A DNA stretch of 64,000 nt from Prosapia bicincta (taxonomy: Eukaryota; Arthropoda; Insecta; Hemiptera; Cercopidae), in the NCBI GenBank assembly GCA_036971475.1, contig JBAIZL010000003.1, positions 47,164,342 through 47,228,341 of the forward strand, written 5' to 3'. This document shows positions 26,621 through 41,400 of this stretch, in pieces (the first letter of the stretch is position 1; every line of letters starts with the position of its first letter). The notes under the pieces were generated by a model, which saw nothing but the letters and a program-made list of their open reading frames with translations, had not been told where the DNA came from and ran no database searches. Position numbers and translations under genes: made by a program.

Positions 26621-26869
26621 GTTAGTGTCAAATTCTTTAAATTAATTTTAAAACTTCTCATTTTTAAAAATGACCATTTCCTTCACACAGTCCTAAACTT
26701 GTCTGTAAGGTATTTTTTATATCTACCTTTACCTAGATTTGCCAAATTATTGGTAACGCCTTTAAGCATTTATCAATACTTATAATTCATAATTTTTAAG
26801 TGTTTAATTTTAATATTCGTTAATTTTCATTAGGAAAAAAATTTAACAGACGATAGGCTATGGTTATTA

Positions 26870-27849
26870 CTATTTTTATTACTAAAAACTCGGAGGGACC
26901 TTATCGGTGTAGAGCACTTAGCTGTAGCCTTTGTACTCTCTTCCCATCCCTACCACAGGACTAGCTTAGTGGATACCTACCTCTTTGCAGAAATCAAGTA
27001 CCCACCTGATGCTAGATCTTCTGATATCCTCTGGTGTACATACCTGCCAGCCAAACCACTTTCTCCTTGCAGCTCCCAAAGCAGGACACTCACAGAGTAC
27101 GTGGATTGGGCTTTCCTCTTGGTCCTCGTCGCATCTCTTGCATACAGGGGACCTAGATTTTCCAATTTTGTATTGAAACCCCCTCAGATTCCCATGGTCT
27201 GTAACCAGCTCTACAGTAGCTCTGAGTTGATGTCTACTTAAGGAGAGTAGTTCTTTGCCCCACACATCTCCTGAGTAACCCCACAGTACCTTGGATTTGT
27301 TACACCCCAAGGTTACATTCCATTCTTCCCTGCACAACCTGTCTATATGTGCCATGATCCTCTTGCGCCCCTCCCGAGGCGGCATGCCCACTGCCCTCAG
27401 CAACGGTCCTTGGGTTATACACCCTTGTTTTGCTAAGGCGTCAGCTCTCTCATTCCCTATCCAGCCAGAATGTCCTGGAATCCAGGTTAGGTTGAGTGAA
27501 TTATGCTTACTCAGCTCTGCTAAAGAAGCCATAGTCTCAGCCACAAACCTAGAGCTGGTACTAGCCTTACCTAAAGCCTTCAGAGCTGCCTGACTGTCCG
27601 AGCAAATCCAGATGGTCTTGCCCCTCCTGCCAGACCCTATTATTTCCTCAGCACATAGTTTGATCGCGAGCACCTCCCCCTGGAAGACAGAGTTGTAGTC
27701 CTCCAGGCGATGACAAAATCTGTCTTGGTGTCTTGGTCCACTAAATCCTGCTCCCACTCCTTCCTTCATCTTGGACCCATCGGTGAACCAGATTTCACCA
27801 TGTCTGGGTCTATACTCCGCCCATGCCTCTCTTGCAGGAATAAGGATTT
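26870..27849 (-). mobile_element. 5'-truncated non-LTR retrotransposon with RNase H domain
   Basis: A 295-codon minus-strand frame (about 27849-26966) encodes an RNase H domain. The catalytic motifs are all present: FTDGS, QGEVLAI, CSDSQAALKAL and GNERADALA. A C-terminal C-x2-C ... H ... C knuckle follows (CKRC, then HVLCEC). The reverse transcriptase upstream is missing. The insertion is flanked by TAGGCTATGGTTATTA at 26854-26869 and 27850-27865, a 16-bp target-site duplication. RNase H placement fits I/R1-type elements. The open frame suggests a young insertion. Confidence 0.9.
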
Positions 27850-28023
27850 TAGGCTATGGTTATTATTAGTACAATAATTTCAGTGTTTTTCTAAATATAT
27901 AGTAATAATTGAAGGTTTAGCGTATATGTTATTATTAATTAAATATTTTATCACTATTATTGCATTATTTGCTGTATTTTGTCTAAATATAATTATATTC
28001 AATGTCATACGTCAATTTTTTGG

Positions 28024-28669
28024 TAGGGATAAACGATATTTTCTTTCTAATGTTCGTTTGTCGCTGTTTTGTGGCACCAGTGACAAAATATGAAAAACGC
28101 CAGTTCCAGTGACAATGGATCGATCGGAAGTTGCCTCTGTTGTGATTGGGCAAAAAGTCGCATTCACTGGATGAAACGTCTGCCATTGGCTGATTTGTTG
28201 TTGTCACTGGTTCTGCTCTTACAGCTCGCCCCATGGAGCCGATAACCGTGCAGTGTCATTGACTAAAGGGGAGAGGGAAGATTGTCTCTGATGTGATTGG
28301 GCACTGTCGCGACTGAAAAGCTACTGATATTTTACCACAGCTGTCATTGGTTGATTTGTCGCTGTCGCTGATTCTACCCACTTACGTCGTGTGAGCGTGG
28401 TCGATTTGTGAGTGTTGTGTACAGTAGACGCTATTTCGCACTCTTTAGTTTGTTCTTAATTTCGTAGGAGTTTATTTTTAAATAAAATGAGCCTTCCAAA
28501 AAAATAAAGCGAGGTGTGGAATCATTTCACCCGTATGGCATGCCTGCCTGTTATTGGCACTTACAGAGGTGACTCGTCATCCTTTGTCACCAGTAAAAGT
28601 CACTGATCCAAACCTGTTGTTGTCACTAAAATCACCGATCCGTTAAAGTTACTGGATCGAACATCCCTA
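28024..28669. mobile_element. Probable hAT-like non-autonomous element
   Basis: Terminal inverted repeats are TAGGGATAAACGAT at the left and ATCGAACATCCCTA at the right. The interior has CACTG-rich subterminal repeats and no transposase. I see no perfect target-site duplication. Confidence 0.6.
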
Positions 28670-29567
28670 TTTTTGCTATATCGAACTACCATATCCTTCG
28701 GAACCGTTCAGTTCAGTATATCATATGGTTCTCTTTTGTCAAATTCCTTATTTACATCGCCTTCTTCATCTGCTTATTCCATTTTAGTCTAAGGTATCGC
28801 CTTTATCTTCTTATCTTCAGCTTCCATCTTTACGATTTTATTGGTACTTCTATTTATGACCCCGTAAAAAATTAATACGTATTTTTATACTTTTGGTTAA
28901 GTGTTTCTTTTATGATAGTTATTTCTCATATTTTTTTTGGAACTATGTCAAGTATTTGTAGTTTACTTATTGTTCAGAATATCGTTTTCAATATCATTCA
29001 TTTTGTCTTCCTTTTTGTTTACCACGCTTGTGTCTGATCTATATAGTGCACAACTCTATACTGTACGTATTGATCATTTTTTTAATGAAATAAGTATTAT
29101 ATAAGATAGTAAAAGTAATATTAACTACAACACAACAATAATATAATAAATAACACAACGCAATATAAATAAATAAAACCCTTTGTAACTGTTTACTCTA
29201 CTATTTACAAATTACACACAGGGAATAAAAAAAAAATAAAACAGGCCTATAGAGTGTATAATAAATTACATTTAGTTTGAAAAGGTTGTATATTTTTCAG
29301 CAGTTAGATTTGTAACACAATATCTGGAAGAATTTTTCAAAATTAAAAAATAATAAAAAGCTATTATTATATATGACGTTGTTTATATTGTAAATTCAAA
29401 TAGATCGTTTATATATGATGCATTTTTAAAATCTATATTTATATTCTTTCAAAAAAAAATTTATAATTCCAAATGGATACCAACAGGCAAACAATTATCA
29501 GTTAATATTAAAATATTTAGGGTACGTGACTGAACGTGAAGCACATGCATACTTTTATAAATTGAAA
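28670..29567. other. AT-rich noncoding stretch
   Basis: No conserved frame, RNA gene or recognisable repeat. Confidence 0.6.
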
Positions 29568-30412
29568 TTTTGTTTATATTTGTTTCTTTGTTATTAAATT
29601 ACTCCATAATGTTTTAGTTGAAAGTTGTGTTTTAAAATTTTCAATGTAACTTAAGTCCACCGTTCGCAGTGTAGTCTTCAACACGATGTCATCTGCGTAC
29701 CGTCAGCTATCCCAGAGTAAAGGTTGGGGAAGCTAAATATAAATGTAATCTTTCTGTAGTTTGTATTATTGCTTCCGTATTGTTATATTACTAGAAATAA
29801 TTAAAACTGCTTTATCTACCTTAGAAATAACTTGTTAACAGTTGAAATATTGTTTATATTTATTTCTTTGTTAATAAATTACTCCATAATGTTTTAGTTG
29901 AAAGTTGTGTTTTAAAATTTTCAATGTAACTTAAGTCCACCGTTCGCAGTGTAGTCTTCAACACGATGCCATCTGCGTACTGTCAGCTATCCCAGAGTAA
30001 AGGTTGGGGAAGCTAAATATAAATGTAATCTTTCTGTAGTTTGTATTATTGCTTCCGTATTGTTATATTACTAGAAATAATTAAAACTGCTTTATCTACC
30101 TTAGAAATAACTTGTTAACAGTTGAAATATTGTTTATATTTATTTCTTTGTTAATAAATTACTCCATAATGTTTTAGTTGAAAGTTGTGTTTTAAAATTT
30201 TCAATGTAACTTAAGTCCACCGTTCGCAGTGTAGTCTTCAACACTATGTCATCTGCGTACCGTCAGCTATCCCACAGTAAAGGTTGGGGAAGCTAAATAT
30301 AAATGTAATCTTTCTGTAGTTTGTATTATTGCTTCAGTATTGTTATATTACTAGAAATAATTAAAACTGCTTTATCTACCTTAGAAATAATTTGTTAACA
30401 GTTGAAATATTG
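29568..30412. repeat. 280-bp segment present three times in tandem
   Basis: Copies start near 29568, 29848 and 30128 and differ by only a few substitutions. Each contains ACTCCATAATGTTTTAGTTG and GGTTGGGGAAGCTAAATATA. The array ends directly before the candidate last exon of gene C. Confidence 0.97.
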
Positions 30413-30420
30413 TGTTTCAG

Positions 30421-30453
30421 AATGTTAGTAAAAACCTAAAACGTCGCAAGTGA
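30421..30453 (+). CDS. Candidate last exon of gene C
   Basis: After the acceptor TTGTGTTTCAG, an 11-codon frame (NVSKNLKRRK, then stop) is phase-compatible with gene C exon 2, giving an 88-residue protein with a basic tail. Support is only the splice site and phase. Confidence 0.3.
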   Translation, partial: NVSKNLKRRK

Positions 30454-30469
30454 GCGTTGCAGAACAGGT

Positions 30470-33070
<2,601 letters not shown>

Positions 33071-33445
33071 TTCTTGAATTTTGTAGTTCATTACGTTAGG
33101 TTAATCTTATTAATCACTTAAACAATAGTTTACGACTATCGGGACTTGAAATTTTGTAAATTTGTAAAAACTTACTGAGACAGAACGTTTTCAATCGCTA
33201 TGTGGTGATGTTCACCAGTGTCTTCTGCTTCGAGATGTCGGGACAAGGGGGTGACTGTTTTTGAAGGCAGGCACTATCGAAAACCTACCTTTAAAACCGT
33301 CACCGCTTAACCTAACAACTACAAGCAGAAGATCGGCACATAGCGATCGAAAACGTTCTGTCTCAGTAAGTTTTTACAAATTTACAAAATTTAAAGATCG
33401 GATAGTCATAAACTATCGTTTAAATGATTAATAGTATCGGAGCTG
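33071..33445. repeat. Foldback element of the GTTCATTACGTT family
   Basis: The arms run from TTGAATTTTGTAGTTCATTA to a centre near 33265 and back. Both arms contain TTACTGAGACAGAACGTTTT or its complement. It is related to 39757-39990. The ribozyme-like core is partly lost here. Confidence 0.8.
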
Positions 33446-33731
33446 TATCGGAAGCGGAAACAATATTTACGTTTCCCCATTTAATGCTTCCGGCAAAAAC
33501 ATAAAACAGGGTCTTAGTAAATCTGAAAATTACTTATGCTGAGTGTATAGTTTCTTTGCCCTAATCTGTTGTCCGTTTGAAATAGTTGTAGTCGATTAGT
33601 TTTGAACAAATTTTATACCTTTTTCGTTCGAATCTGTAGTGGGAACTTCTTTTCCGTGTTTGCTTTACGTTTCAAAGGAGTTATATTATATTTAAAATAT
33701 GAAGAAAGGACTCTCAACTTTAACAGGATTT

Positions 33732-36420
33732 CTTATTCAACAAGCTAATCGGACGTAAGAGCACGGCTTGCTCTTTCCCCGGTATGGGAAAGGCCAAGAT
33801 ATTTTCCTCTTATTCAACAAGCTAATCGGACGTAAGAGCACGGCTCGCTCTTTCCCCGGTATGGGAAAGGCCAAGATATTTCCTCTTATTCAACAAGCTA
33901 ATCGGACGTAAGAGCACGGCTTGCTCTTTCCCCGGTATGGGAAAGGCCAAGATATTTTCCTCTTATTCAACAAGCTAATCGGACGTAAGAGCACGGCTTG
34001 CTCTTTCCCCGGTATGGGAAAGGCCAAGATATTTTCCTCTTATTCAACAAGCTAATCGGACGTAAGAGCACGGCTTGCTCTTCCCCGGTATGGGAAAGGC
34101 CAAGATATTTTCCTCTTATTCAACAAGCTAATCGGACGTAAGAGCACGGCTTGCTCTTTCCCCGGTATGGGAAAGGCCAAGATATTTTCCTCTTATTCAA
34201 CAAGCTAATCGGACGTAAGAGCACGGCTTGCTCTTTCCCCGGTATGGGAAAGGCCAAGATATTTTCCTCTTATTCAACAAGCTAATCGGACGTAAGAGCA
34301 CGGCTCGCTCTTTCCCCGGTATGGGAAAAGCCAAGATATTTTCCTCTTATTCAACAAGCTAATCGGACGTAAGAGCACGGCTTGCTCTTTCCCCGGTATG
34401 GGAAAGGCCAAGATATTTTCCTCTTATTCAACAAGCTAATCGGACGTAAGAGCACGGCTCGCTCTTTCCCCGGTATGGGAAAGGCCAAGATATTTTCCTC
34501 TTATTCAACAAGCTAATCGGACGTAAGAGCTTGGCTTGCTCTTTCCCCGGTATGGGAAAGGCCAAGATATTTTCCTCTTATTCAACAAGCTAATCGGACG
34601 TAAGAGCACGGCTCGCTCTTTCCCCGGTATGGGAAAAGCCAAGATATTTTCCTCTTATTCAACAAGCTAATCGGACGTAAGAGCACGGCTTGCTCTTTCC
34701 CCGGTATGGGAAAGGCCAAGATATTTTCCTCTTATTCAACAAGCTAATCGGACGTAAGAGCACGGCTCGCTCTTTCCCCGGTATGGGAAAGGCCAAGATA
34801 TTTTCCTCTTATTCAACAAGCTAATCGGACGTAAGAGCACGGCTTGCTCTTTCCCCGGTATGGGAAAGGCCAAGATATTTTCCTCTTATTCAACAAGCTA
34901 ATCGGACGTAAGAGCACGGCTTGCTCTTTCCCCGGTATGGGAAAGGCCAAGATATTTTCCTCTTATTCAACAAGCTAATCGGACGTAAGAGCACGGCTTG
35001 CTCTTTCCCCGGTATGTGAAAGGCCAAGATATTTTCCTCTTATTCAACAAGCTAATCGGACGTAAGAGCACGGCTTGCTCTTTCCCCGGTATGGGAAAGG
35101 CCAAGATATTTTCCTCTTATTCAACAAGCTAATCGGACGTAAGAGCACGGCTTGCTCTTTCCCCGGTATGGGAAAGGCCAAAATATTTTCCTCTTATTCA
35201 ACAAGCTAATCGGACGTAAGAGCATGGCTTGCTCTTTCCCCGGTATGGGAAAGGCCAAGATATTTTGTTCAACAAGCTAATCGGACGTAAGAGCACGGCT
35301 TGCTCTTTCCCCGGTATGGGAAAGGCCATGATATTTTCCTCTTATTCAACAAGCTAATTGGACGTAAGAGCACGGCTTGCTCTTTCCCCGGTATGGGAAA
35401 GGCCATGATATTTTCCTCTTATTCCACAAGCTAATCGGACGTAAGAGCACGGCTTGCTCTTTCCCCGGTATGGGAAAGGCCAAGATATTTTCCTCTTATT
35501 CAACAAGCTAATCGGACGTAAGAGCACGGCTTGCTCTTTCCCCGGTATGGGAAAGGCCATGATATTTTCCTCTTATTCATCAAGCTAATTGGACGTAAGA
35601 GCACGGCTTGCTCTTTCCCCGGTATGGGAAAGGCCAAGATATTTTCCTCTTATTCCACAAGCTAATCGGACGTAAGAGCACGGCTTGCTCTTTCCCCGGT
35701 ATGGGAAAGGCCAAGATATTTTCCTCTTATTCAACAAGCTAATCGGACGTAAGAGCACGGCTTGCTCTTTCCCCGGTATGGGAAAGGCCAAGATATTTTC
35801 CTCTTATTCAACAAGCTAATCGGACGTAAGAGCATGGCTTGCTCTTTCAACGGTATGGGAAAGGCCAAGATATTTTCCTCTTATTCAACAAGCTAATCGG
35901 ACGTAAGAGCACGGCATGCTCTTTCCCCGGTATGGGAAAGGCCAAGATATTTTCCTCTTATTCCACAAGCTAATCGGACGTAAGAGCACGGCTTGCTCTT
36001 TCCCCGGTATGGGTAAGGCCAAGATATTTTCCTCTTATTCCACAAGCTAATCGGACGAAAGAGCACGGCTTGCTCTTTCCCCGGTATGGGAAAGGCCAAG
36101 ATATTTTCCTCTTATTCAACAAGCTAATCGGACATAAGAGCACGGCTTGCTCTTTCCCCGGTATGGGAAAGGCCAAGATATTTTCCTCTTATTCAACAAG
36201 CTAATCGGACGTAAGAGCACGGCTTGCTCTTTCCCCGGTATGGGAAAGGCCAAGATATTTTCCTCTTATTCAACAAGCTAATCGGACGTAAGAGCATGGC
36301 TTGCTCTTTCCCCGGTATGGGAAAGGCCAAGATATTTTTCTCTTATTCAACAAGCTAATCGGACGTAAGAGCACGGCTTGCTCTTTCCCCGATATGTGAA
36401 GAACCAAGATATTTTCCTCT
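33732..36420. repeat. Satellite array, 77-bp unit, about 35 copies
   Basis: Each unit contains TTATTCAACAAGCTAATCGG, then two adjacent hairpins: AAGAGCA with TGCTCTT (5-base loop) and CTTTCCC with GGGAAAG (6-base loop), which overlap by CTTT. Units are mostly identical. Recurring single changes (CTTGC/CTCGC, CAACA/CCACA) form blocks. One unit near 35260 is shortened. Minus-strand frames here stop every few units and are not genes. Confidence 0.98.
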
Positions 36421-38433
36421 TTTCATGCATTTAGGAAATACATACATGTTCTAATTACATTAAACAGAATTGCATTTACAACCTTTTCTCTCTGACTATA
36501 ATTTCACTTCCACTGACATACAGTAAAATTCATGCCTTGGAAAATGCTTTGTAACTGAAAAACAGCAAAATATTTACTACAGGCGAGGTATTCAGAAAAG
36601 AACAGGCAAAATATGTCACAAGTCTTATTTGTGTAACATCGATATCGTTCACCACAGAGATTTATAAAAATACAGGTTTTTCTGTCTCAAGGCAGTAGTA
36701 ACTCGTAGTTTACACAGACTCCAAATACTTTTCAACACATTAAAACTAAACAATACTTTCAAGAAGTTAAGTAGGAAATTAAGGCTTGCTTCAAGAATCT
36801 ATTATGCATGTAAATGAAAGCTTATAGTCTCACCTTTTCAGTGGCACATGTTTTGTTGAGTTTAGCAAAAGGTAGAGCATCATATTTTGTATTTGTACTT
36901 TAAAGTGTTACATGTGACTTGAACGATTCGTCTGTTAGGGTTTAACCTAACTTTAAGCACATCTTTATGAAGATATAAAGAGAAGATACAATGAAAATCA
37001 ATTTAGTAGAAAAGACAGCTGAGACAGGAGTTGGCTAAAACACTATGAGTGGACTAATTTAATACTGTCAGAAAGATCTTATGAATGGAAGGGGGTTTAA
37101 AGCTATCTTGATACTAACAAATTGGACTTAAACTTTAAAATAGGTCTACAACAAAATAGTATACAATACCTTACAGTCAGATACCTAGAAACCTATTACT
37201 ATAAGTACAAAAGAGATTTTTGTCAAGTATCAAAAGTTAGGGGTGATCTGAGTCTGGGGGTGCGGGAAGGAAGGAGGTTGCCTGTGAAAGAGGAATTATG
37301 GAGTTCCAAAAGAGCTTTGGGTTGGGGACAGCATATGGGTGGAGCTGCAGTACTGTTGCTGAGTTTAATACATTTTTTTATGTGAGAGGAGATTTGGTGT
37401 TCAGTTTAACAATGTCTTGTTATATTACACTGCTGTTAAATTTGTCAAAGCTAGCTTGTTTCTAAAGTGCTGGAAAATTATCAACTATTATTGTGTAAAT
37501 TGTATTGCTTTGATCTAGTCTACATCTGGACATCAATTAATTTATTATTACATTTATGTTTTTAAATTTCAAACAAAAATACAATCTCAAACCTTTATTT
37601 AGCTTATTACACTTTTGTTATTACTTGCGACCAGACTTTTTGTTAACTAAAGGTTGTTAAGTTGTTAACTTACACTTGGAGGAAACGTTTTCGTCTTACA
37701 TCCTTGGAGGCTGAAGAAGTCGTAGGACGAAAACGTTTTCTCCAAGTGTAAGTAAACAATTTAACAACCTCTAGTTAACAAAAAGTCTGGTCGCAAGTAA
37801 TAACAAAAGTGTAATCAGTAATTAACAACCAGCTCTTTATGAACAGCAACCACATTTCGATACTTTATTTAGCTTTTTTATTCGTTTTTTTTAGTTTGGC
37901 CTACATAGAATTTGATAAATATTGAGCATTTTATATTAATACACTATATATACACAAACAATAAGTAAAAAAAAGTCCTCATGCCATTTGGTGATGTTCA
38001 TATATAATATTATATAACCATTATGTTACCATTATATAACCATTTTCATTCATGTCTAGTCTTAGTTTCTATGATACAGCTCAATAATAAGCTAAACGAT
38101 TCATTTGTAAGATCTTAAGCGTTCCGAGTTGTTACTTCTTAAGAATCGTTGGATCAAAACTATAGGAGTTCACTTGGTCATTGAGGAATCAGTTCACCGC
38201 TTAACTGAAGTGCAAGAAACTCGACTCATTATTCGAATAGATTCTTGGGTAGAGAAATACTCGTTAAATCCATAGAGCATGCAACAGTTCCCAACAGTAG
38301 TATTAGGTGCTCTGTGGTTACATTCTAATCTGTTATTACTAGTGGACATGCATCCAGCAATAAGCTTTAAATTGTAAACAAATTATAATTTTTTTGTTTG
38401 TTTTTGTTGATATAATTATTTTTATTCTATAAA
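36421..38433. other. Region between the satellite and PPIH
   Basis: AT-rich noncoding DNA with one foldback element (37606-37815). An 87-codon frame at 37122-37385 has no recognisable domain. Confidence 0.6.
37606..37815 (+). repeat. Foldback element with hammerhead-like core
   Basis: Long inverted arms (ATTACACTTTTGTTATTACT and its complement) flank a core on the plus strand: CTGAAGA at 37711-37717, linker A, stem GTC with GAC closed by GTAG, then GAAA at 37729-37732. A complementary AAACGTTTTC precedes it, as expected for stem III. Confidence 0.7.
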
Positions 38434-41400
38434 ATGCCAACTTGGAATCAGATACAATCTCAACTACGAAATCCTAATAATCCTGTTGTATTTTTTGATA
38501 TAGGAGTTGGCGCCACAGTAAGTTATTGCTATTTAACCTAGAAATTTCGCTTTTAGGTTAGCTCAATAAGTTATTAATTCTGTATTAATGTTTTTTTTTA
38601 ATGATAAATACGTCGAACAAAATGAATAATAGAATTTATGAATAATAGTGAAAAACTTTTAAAATTTAATTACTAGAAAAACTGGTCAAACTAATAAAGA
38701 ATGGGCTTTTATAAAACAGGTTGGTTCAATAATATAAAATGTTCACTGGTCTATATTTTAATTTTAACTTTGAAAGAAGGGTAAAAATTTGAGAATTATT
38801 TACACTGTGCGTCCAAAAAAATAGTCTCAACTTTAGTGTGATATAAGGTAACTTTCCGACACACGCACAAAATTAATTATCAATATAACTTATAACGGTA
38901 GTTGTTTATAAGATCAGCCACCTATTGTTATTAAAAACAAATTGGAAAATTGTTCAAAACCACCAAATATTATATCCACAAGATTTTTTTTTTACTGCGT
39001 TTGCATATCAAAGTTACGGTAGTATGTTTTCAAATATATTTAAAAATACGTATAAATTCTCCAGTTAGGATAGATTTGGTTGTAATTTTATACATTATTA
39101 ATTGTAAACATAACCTCACTTTACAAACACACCATTTTATGCATAATTGTTGAAGAATAACTGCACTCCATTATACCAAATTGTATTAACATACAGTTAC
39201 AAAGTATCCAGTTAAGATTAGTATCAAACAAAAGAATAATATAACTTACATTGAATATTTAGACTGTTTACAATATAATTATTAGTTCTCTTGCCACTCA
39301 CAACACTGTTGTTTGATGTTGAACACTTTGTTGAAGATCAGTAGGTATAGATTCCTTAGTTTTTTCCTTGTTGAACAGGTCATGGAATTACATTTGGAAC
39401 ATATACGTTAAGGACAGCTGTAATTGTTTGTTGCAAAACATTCAGAAATTTTGTTTTAGGATTATTTCTTGTAACATTGGCTTGACCAAATCAAGTATTT
39501 CATTTATAAAGTGCCTCATAGTATAACTACAACATTTACAACATAACTACAGTTGTTTTTTTATAAGATACAAGCACAAAGAACCAATCAAAGCAATACA
39601 CATTTGTGCCAACTAATCTATCTCTATATCTAAAGTTAATTTTAGCAAACTATGACCTGTCATCTTCTATTGTCTCTTACAAAGGCTGGTTTATGCTTGG
39701 CTACAATAATTCATTTGCAAAAGAAACTGATGGAAACAAGTTGCCACTATGATATTTCTTGAATTTTGTAGTTCATTACGTTCGGTGAATATTATTAATC
39801 ACTTAAACATTTTATGACTATCCGAACTTTAAATTTAGTAAATTTGTTAAAACTTACTGAGAGAGAACGTTTTCGATCGCTATGTACCGATCTTCATCAG
39901 TGTCTTCTCTCTGAGACAACAAATTTACTAAATTTGAAGTTCGGATAGTCATAAACTATTGTTTAAGTGATTAATAATGATATTTCTGTTTGTTCCAATG
40001 ATGCTTCTAGATACGCCGGTTACAAATTACTGAGATAAGAACAATTAACCTTTAGATTTTAGTGTAAAGAAATTTTAAAAAGGGCTGAATGATCTTGTGT
40101 ATCATCATCTTGAGAAATGTAGCCAAGGTGGGCATCGGTATCGTCTCTTTGTATCATCGAAATATAATCAAGCATCATTGTAATCACTATGGTTACATTT
40201 CTGTAAATTTTTACAGATTTTACAAATAGTAAGAATCTTTTACAAATTTGTTTGTCGTGCATTGTGTATGTAAACTGTCAAGTTATTCAATAGATGTTAT
40301 TTAAGTTACATGAATACAACAAAAAAAGTTTTTAAAATATACTATTTTCAAAATACATTATTTACAATTGAATAGTATAATAACATTGACAAACAACACA
40401 CACGTAGTCTCTCAGCGCTGGAACCTATGATATTACTTGGAGTATTCCAGCACATGACTCAAAATAATTGTGTGTTCAAGTCGATGATTTCAAATAAGTG
40501 TTTATGTTACACAAGCCTATGGTAGTACTTACTTTTTTTTATTACTAAGAAACTGTTCTCAGGAAATAGGAAGAATGGTCATGGAGTTATTTGCAGATGT
40601 AGTACCAAGAACAAGTGAAAATTTTCGCCAGTTTTGTACTGGAGAATATAGAAAAGATGGAGTACCTCTTGGTTTCAAAGGTGCCATATTCCACCGAGTC
40701 ATTAAAGATTTTATGATTCAAGGAGGAGATTTTGTAAATGTGAGTACAAAATGATAATTTTTGTAATGACTTTATGTTATTTAAATTCAATAAGTTTTAT
40801 GAACATGCGTTTAGTAAATTAATAATTAAACTTAACTGAATATTTCTTTTTCTAAGCTTATATTTTGTAAGTTTCAACTCAGTCAGTGCTTCACCAGCTG
40901 GACAATATAGGCATAACAATATGGAAATGCAACTATATCATTTAGTAATATTTTTATTGAGAAATAAAGTTTTTTTTCTATATTGGGGTCTTTCCAATAA
41001 TTAATCATGTACAAAAGGTTTGATTCCCACACACACACACACACACACACGCGTGTTATATTATTTCAATTCAATTTTAGTAATAAATCAGGTTTTGTTC
41101 TAAGACTAGTATATTAAGTATAAAATTTGATTGTTGTAATCTTCTTGAATTCAGTGATTAAGCTATAAGTAGATTAAACTGCGACCGCCCCCCGTACAGC
41201 TACATAAATGAAAAGATTGTGTCAAAGCGCGTAAGCAATCAAGTTCATAAGTAATAATTACTTACAGTTATATTACATATGTCGACATATTTTGAACTAA
41301 CAGTTGACACTATTTTTTTTGCTTATATTTTCAGCAATCATAAAAACAAACTAACACACTAAATTACCGAGTAAGAATACTTAGTAATTTTCATCAAGTA

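Noticed and set aside
33170..33360. Hammerhead core in the 33.1-kb foldback
   Set aside because: Left arm has CTGGTGA and no stem II; right arm has lost the CTGA box. Treated as decayed.
35354..36176. Several 68-codon minus-strand frames starting MAFPIPGKEQ
   Set aside because: They are the 77-bp satellite read through; the unit is not a multiple of three, each frame stops, and no promoter or splice sites are seen.
33732..36420. CRISPR-like regular repeats
   Set aside because: Units are contiguous with no variable spacers, and the genome is eukaryotic.
37122..37385. 87-codon plus frame
   Set aside because: No domain or splice support.
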